26,310 bases of DNA, from positions 1 to 26,310 of the forward strand of contig JAEENZ010000223.1 in assembly GCA_016283985.1 (NCBI GenBank), in the 5' to 3' direction. How positions within the stretch are numbered: position 1 is the stretch's first letter; the number at the start of each line of letters is the position of its first letter. A program made the translations under genes and the position numbers. Positions 23,885 through 26,310 of this stretch are shown piece by piece. The stretch is from Bacteroidales bacterium (GTDB taxonomy: Bacteria; Bacteroidota; Bacteroidia; Bacteroidales; UBA932). The notes under the pieces are model-generated. The model worked only from the letters and a program-made list of their open reading frames with translations. It did not search any database and was not told where the DNA came from.

Positions 23885-25468
23885 TTACAGCTCGGAAATG
23901 ACCTTGTCGAAGTCTTCTTCCGGAATGGCGAGCCGGGCCTTGAGCATAGACCTCAGATTGTAGACGGTTTTAACCGAGCAATGGAGCAGGTCGGCGATTT
24001 CCGTGCTGTCTTTTATGCCCAGTTTTATGAGTGCGAGCATGCGCAGTTCGTTGTTCAGTATCTCCGTTTTCTTTGGCTCGATCCTATCTTCCGGCTTGAG
24101 GCATGAGTTCACCGTACCGATGAAGTCCGGGAAGATGTCCACGAATGCACTGTCGAAGTTGCGGAACAGTTCCCTTCTCTCCTCCAGGGCAATGTCGCCC
24201 GACGGGCTCGTAAGTTCCAGAGCCTGCTCCAGACGCCCCTTCTTGAGGGTGGAGTGGATCTTTGTGCGGAATACGTCCAGACGCCTGATGTACGATGAAT
24301 AAAGCTGGAAAACTACGCCCACGTATCCTTTGGAAATCCGGCCGGATCGTTCCAGATTGTCTTTGAGGCGGGTGATCTTGAGTCGTGAATTGTTTATGAC
24401 GAACAAAGTCAGCAGCAAGGCTAATAATAGGAGCGAGATGAACACGAGCGCCGTCTTGAAATCGCTGTTCTTCTTCTGCAGGAGGCGGGAGTTGCGGTCG
24501 TTGATGCGTATCGCTTGCTCGCCGCCGTCGATGATACGCTGGCGCGATCCGAGCGTGCGGAGCGAAGCATAATAGTAGTCGGACACCTTTTTCGCCGCAC
24601 TGACCTCATTGACATCTATAAGGTATGCCTCCACCCTGAGCAGCGAGGCGATATCGTAGTTGCAGTCCCCTACTTCGATTATTGCAGACTCGAAAAGGTC
24701 GTCTATCGCCTCCCCAGTCAGCTTCCTCTCATAAAAATACGATATCATGAAACGGTCGTAGAGGCAGGTGGCGTAGTCCGGCGACTTTGTATCCCCTATC
24801 ACCGACAGGCGGATGGAATTGTATCTCCTTGCCTCGGCGTAATTCCCCGCCCTGGCCTCTTTCCTCTCCATGTTGCGGAGATACATAACGTTCGCAGTAT
24901 CCAGCACGGACAGGAGCGAATCCCTGTACTCGTTATAGCTCGCGCGGTATTTCTTCCGGAACGCCGCCGGTTCGTGGGAGCCGTTGTAAATACTGTGATA
25001 GAGTTCTGCCCAGGCATTGTAATACGAAACCAGAAGGCCACCCTTCATCTTGTTCCTCGATATAGTATGGAGAGTCTCCAGAGCTTCGGTATTGAATCCG
25101 GCGGAATACAGTATGCTTGCCTTGGCAAACTCGGCCTCGAGCATCAGCGAATCCCTGCCGGCCCTCCGAGCAGTCTCGATTGCCTTATCCATGTACACCA
25201 GGGACGAATCCAACTTGTACTTGGAATAAGACTTTGCAATGTCGTAGCACTGTTTGTAATACTCAACGTCCGAAAGCCCTGGAAGCCGGGATTTTGCAGC
25301 CTCGAGTTCCTTTTCCTTATTCGCGGCATATACGTCCGTACTGTCCAGCTTGACGAGCAGTTCGCGTATGAGCCCCCTGGTCCTGGGCGTCTGCAGCGAT
25401 CTTGCACCATGGCATGGAACGGCTATCACGACAGCCGTCAAAAGCAGGAGTATATGACGTTTCCTCAT
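23885..25468 (-). CDS. DUF6377-like membrane regulator: TPR sensor, TM helix, HTH
   Basis: A predicted 527-aa one-component regulator. ATG 25468 overlaps the upstream stop (TGATG) and is followed by a signal sequence (MRKRHILLLLTAVVIAV), so it is preferred over the longer frame to 25513. Residues ~25-330 are helical and TPR-like (YDIAKSYSKYKLDSSLVYMDKAI) and should be periplasmic. Residues ~337-358 form one transmembrane helix (ISLLLLALLLTLFVI). The cytoplasmic part has the GYVGVVFQLYSSYIRRLDVF block typical of DUF6377 proteins, then a LuxR/GerE-like helix-turn-helix at ~484-513 (STEIADLLHCSVKTVYNLRS). No kinase or receiver domain is present. It probably senses a periplasmic ligand and controls the operon that starts 172 bases downstream. 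The target and ligand are inferred. Confidence 0.82.
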   Translation of the reverse strand: MRKRHILLLLTAVVIAVPCHGARSLQTPRTRGLIRELLVKLDSTDVYAANKEKELEAAKSRLPGLSDVEYYKQCYDIAKSYSKYKLDSSLVYMDKAIETARRAGRDSLMLEAEFAKASILYSAGFNTEALETLHTISRNKMKGGLLVSYYNAWAELYHSIYNGSHEPAAFRKKYRASYNEYRDSLLSVLDTANVMYLRNMERKEARAGNYAEARRYNSIRLSVIGDTKSPDYATCLYDRFMISYFYERKLTGEAIDDLFESAIIEVGDCNYDIASLLRVEAYLIDVNEVSAAKKVSDYYYASLRTLGSRQRIIDGGEQAIRINDRNSRLLQKKNSDFKTALVFISLLLLALLLTLFVINNSRLKITRLKDNLERSGRISKGYVGVVFQLYSSYIRRLDVFRTKIHSTLKKGRLEQALELTSPSGDIALEERRELFRNFDSAFVDIFPDFIGTVNSCLKPEDRIEPKKTEILNNELRMLALIKLGIKDSTEIADLLHCSVKTVYNLRSMLKARLAIPEEDFDKVISEL

Positions 25469-26310
25469 CAGCGGATCTTGAAGCGTTTTGTGCGGCGTTG
25501 CGAATCCCCGCAATAGAAATCGATATAAACCCTGGAGCCGTCCACCGTCAATTTATAGGAACCTGCAGCATCGGCTATGGAATAAGCCCTTATGCCGGGA
25601 CGATACTCATCAAAAATAGGCGCATAGTCGGGGTATCCGTCAGCCCCGGTGGCATGTTCGTGATACTCTCCTTCAGATTCATTGGCCCAGACGCTGCTCA
25701 TGGTCATCTGTGTGATACGTCCTCCATCTCCTTCCCAATCCAGGAATTCCGTAGAATGCGTATGCCCGCAGAGTACGATGGCATTCAGCGATGCCAGCAG
25801 TGCACGCACCTCGCGTCGCTCCTGTGCGCGGGAATCATCGCGCTTTCCAAGCAGATACCAGAAGTAAATGTCCGGTTCGTCGAAAGGAAAGACGGGCGTG
25901 TGTATGAGCACGAATACGTGCCTGGCTCCGCGCGCCTGCTCCAACAGAGCCTTGATTTTCTCGGTTTTCGAAGTATGGTTCAATGCCACGAATGCGTCCG
26001 GGCCGTGCCAGAAAAGAAAGCTCGTGCTCGAAATCTCCTGGCCCAGTTCCGAGGACATACGCTCTGTCATATATGCCTTGTAGGCCCTTCTGCACACGGC
26101 ATCATCGCTGCCGCGGTGGTCGTGGTTACCGCAAACTGTAACGAAAGGAATATCCGGGGCCAGCCTGGACTTGAACAAGTTGACGGCATCGTCCAGAAAG
26201 CGCGCATGCATAGTGGAATCAGCCGTATCGCCCTGGATCAGGTCCCCTACCTGGAAAACGAAACACGTCTTCCCGTCCACGAGTTTTGCCGCACGGTCCA
26301 ACAGACGCTG
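25468..26310 (-). CDS. Calcineurin-like metallophosphoesterase (5' end outside the window)
   Basis: The frame is open to the window edge, so the start and any signal peptide are missing; 280 residues are visible. Metallophosphoesterase motifs are present in order: GDLIQGD, GNHDHRG, LIHTP, and GHTHS, which supply most ligands of the di-metal centre. The first D-x-H motif would lie upstream of the window. The family hydrolyses phosphomonoesters or phosphodiesters (nucleotides, phospholipids, phosphosugars, phosphoproteins), and the substrate is not evident. Its stop codon overlaps the start of the regulator gene, so the two are probably co-transcribed, which ties a phosphoesterase to the control of an operon carrying two more phosphoester-cleaving enzymes. 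Confidence 0.88.
   Translation of the reverse strand, partial: QRLLDRAAKLVDGKTCFVFQVGDLIQGDTADSTMHARFLDDAVNLFKSRLAPDIPFVTVCGNHDHRGSDDAVCRRAYKAYMTERMSSELGQEISSTSFLFWHGPDAFVALNHTSKTEKIKALLEQARGARHVFVLIHTPVFPFDEPDIYFWYLLGKRDDSRAQERREVRALLASLNAIVLCGHTHSTEFLDWEGDGGRITQMTMSSVWANESEGEYHEHATGADGYPDYAPIFDEYRPGIRAYSIADAAGSYKLTVDGSRVYIDFYCGDSQRRTKRFKIR

Noticed and set aside
25469..25513. N-terminal extension of the regulator to 25513
   Set aside because: The extra 15 residues are polar and precede a proper signal sequence. ATG 25468 forms a TGATG overlap with the phosphoesterase stop.
24515..25516. Plus-strand frame of 333 codons
   Set aside because: Antisense to the regulator gene, whose TM and HTH regions are clear; a shadow frame.

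Overview
The window is a stretch of Bacteroidota chromosome, most likely an uncultured gut-type Bacteroidales. The basis is a SusC/SusD pair, many short-signal lipoproteins (BACON-like, DUF5689-like, fimbrillin-like and GLUG-repeat proteins), a DUF6377-type TPR/transmembrane/HTH regulator, promoters of the TTTG / TAnnTTTG type, and a near absence of Shine-Dalgarno sequences. Genus cannot be settled from the sequence alone. Every credible gene lies on the minus strand, so transcription runs from position 26310 towards 1. No tRNA, rRNA, CRISPR array, transposase or phage gene was recognised.

Layout in order of transcription. (1) 26310-23885: the 3' part of a calcineurin-like metallophosphoesterase, overlapping by one base the start of a membrane-anchored regulator. 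(2) 23884-23713: a 172-bp regulatory gap with a good Bacteroidota promoter and five copies of a TTCCCGA/TCGGGAA half-site. (3) 23712-250: one almost gapless run of 12 genes (about 23.5 kb, gaps no larger than 38 bp, several stop/start overlaps). It encodes a secreted endonuclease/exonuclease/phosphatase (EEP) enzyme, a BACON-like lipoprotein, SusC, SusD, a second BACON lipoprotein, a DUF5689-like lipoprotein, an 851-aa Ig-like plus GLUG lipoprotein, a 47-aa peptide, a ~1525-aa fimbrillin-like/Fn3/GLUG lipoprotein, a 49-aa peptide related to the first, a 654-aa fimbrillin-like/EEP fusion lipoprotein, and a 1526-aa fimbrillin-like/GLUG lipoprotein with about 27 repeats. (4) 249-1: GC-rich stem-loops, then a possible promoter and the start of an unidentified reading frame leaving the window.

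How the parts may work together (inference): the locus looks like a SusCD nutrient-acquisition operon in which the usual glycoside hydrolases are replaced by metal-dependent phosphodiesterase/nuclease-type enzymes. One is tethered to the surface by a fimbrillin-like domain (654 aa), one is probably periplasmic (342 aa), and a phosphoesterase gene lies just upstream. A plausible ligand is therefore a phosphodiester polymer or phospho-conjugate (extracellular nucleic acid, phospholipid head group, teichoic acid-like or phospho-glycan material). The large GLUG beta-helix lipoproteins and BACON/DUF5689 lipoproteins would provide adhesion or ligand capture. The least-explained parts are the two small co-operonic peptides and the shared fimbrillin-like N-terminal module carrying three different payloads.
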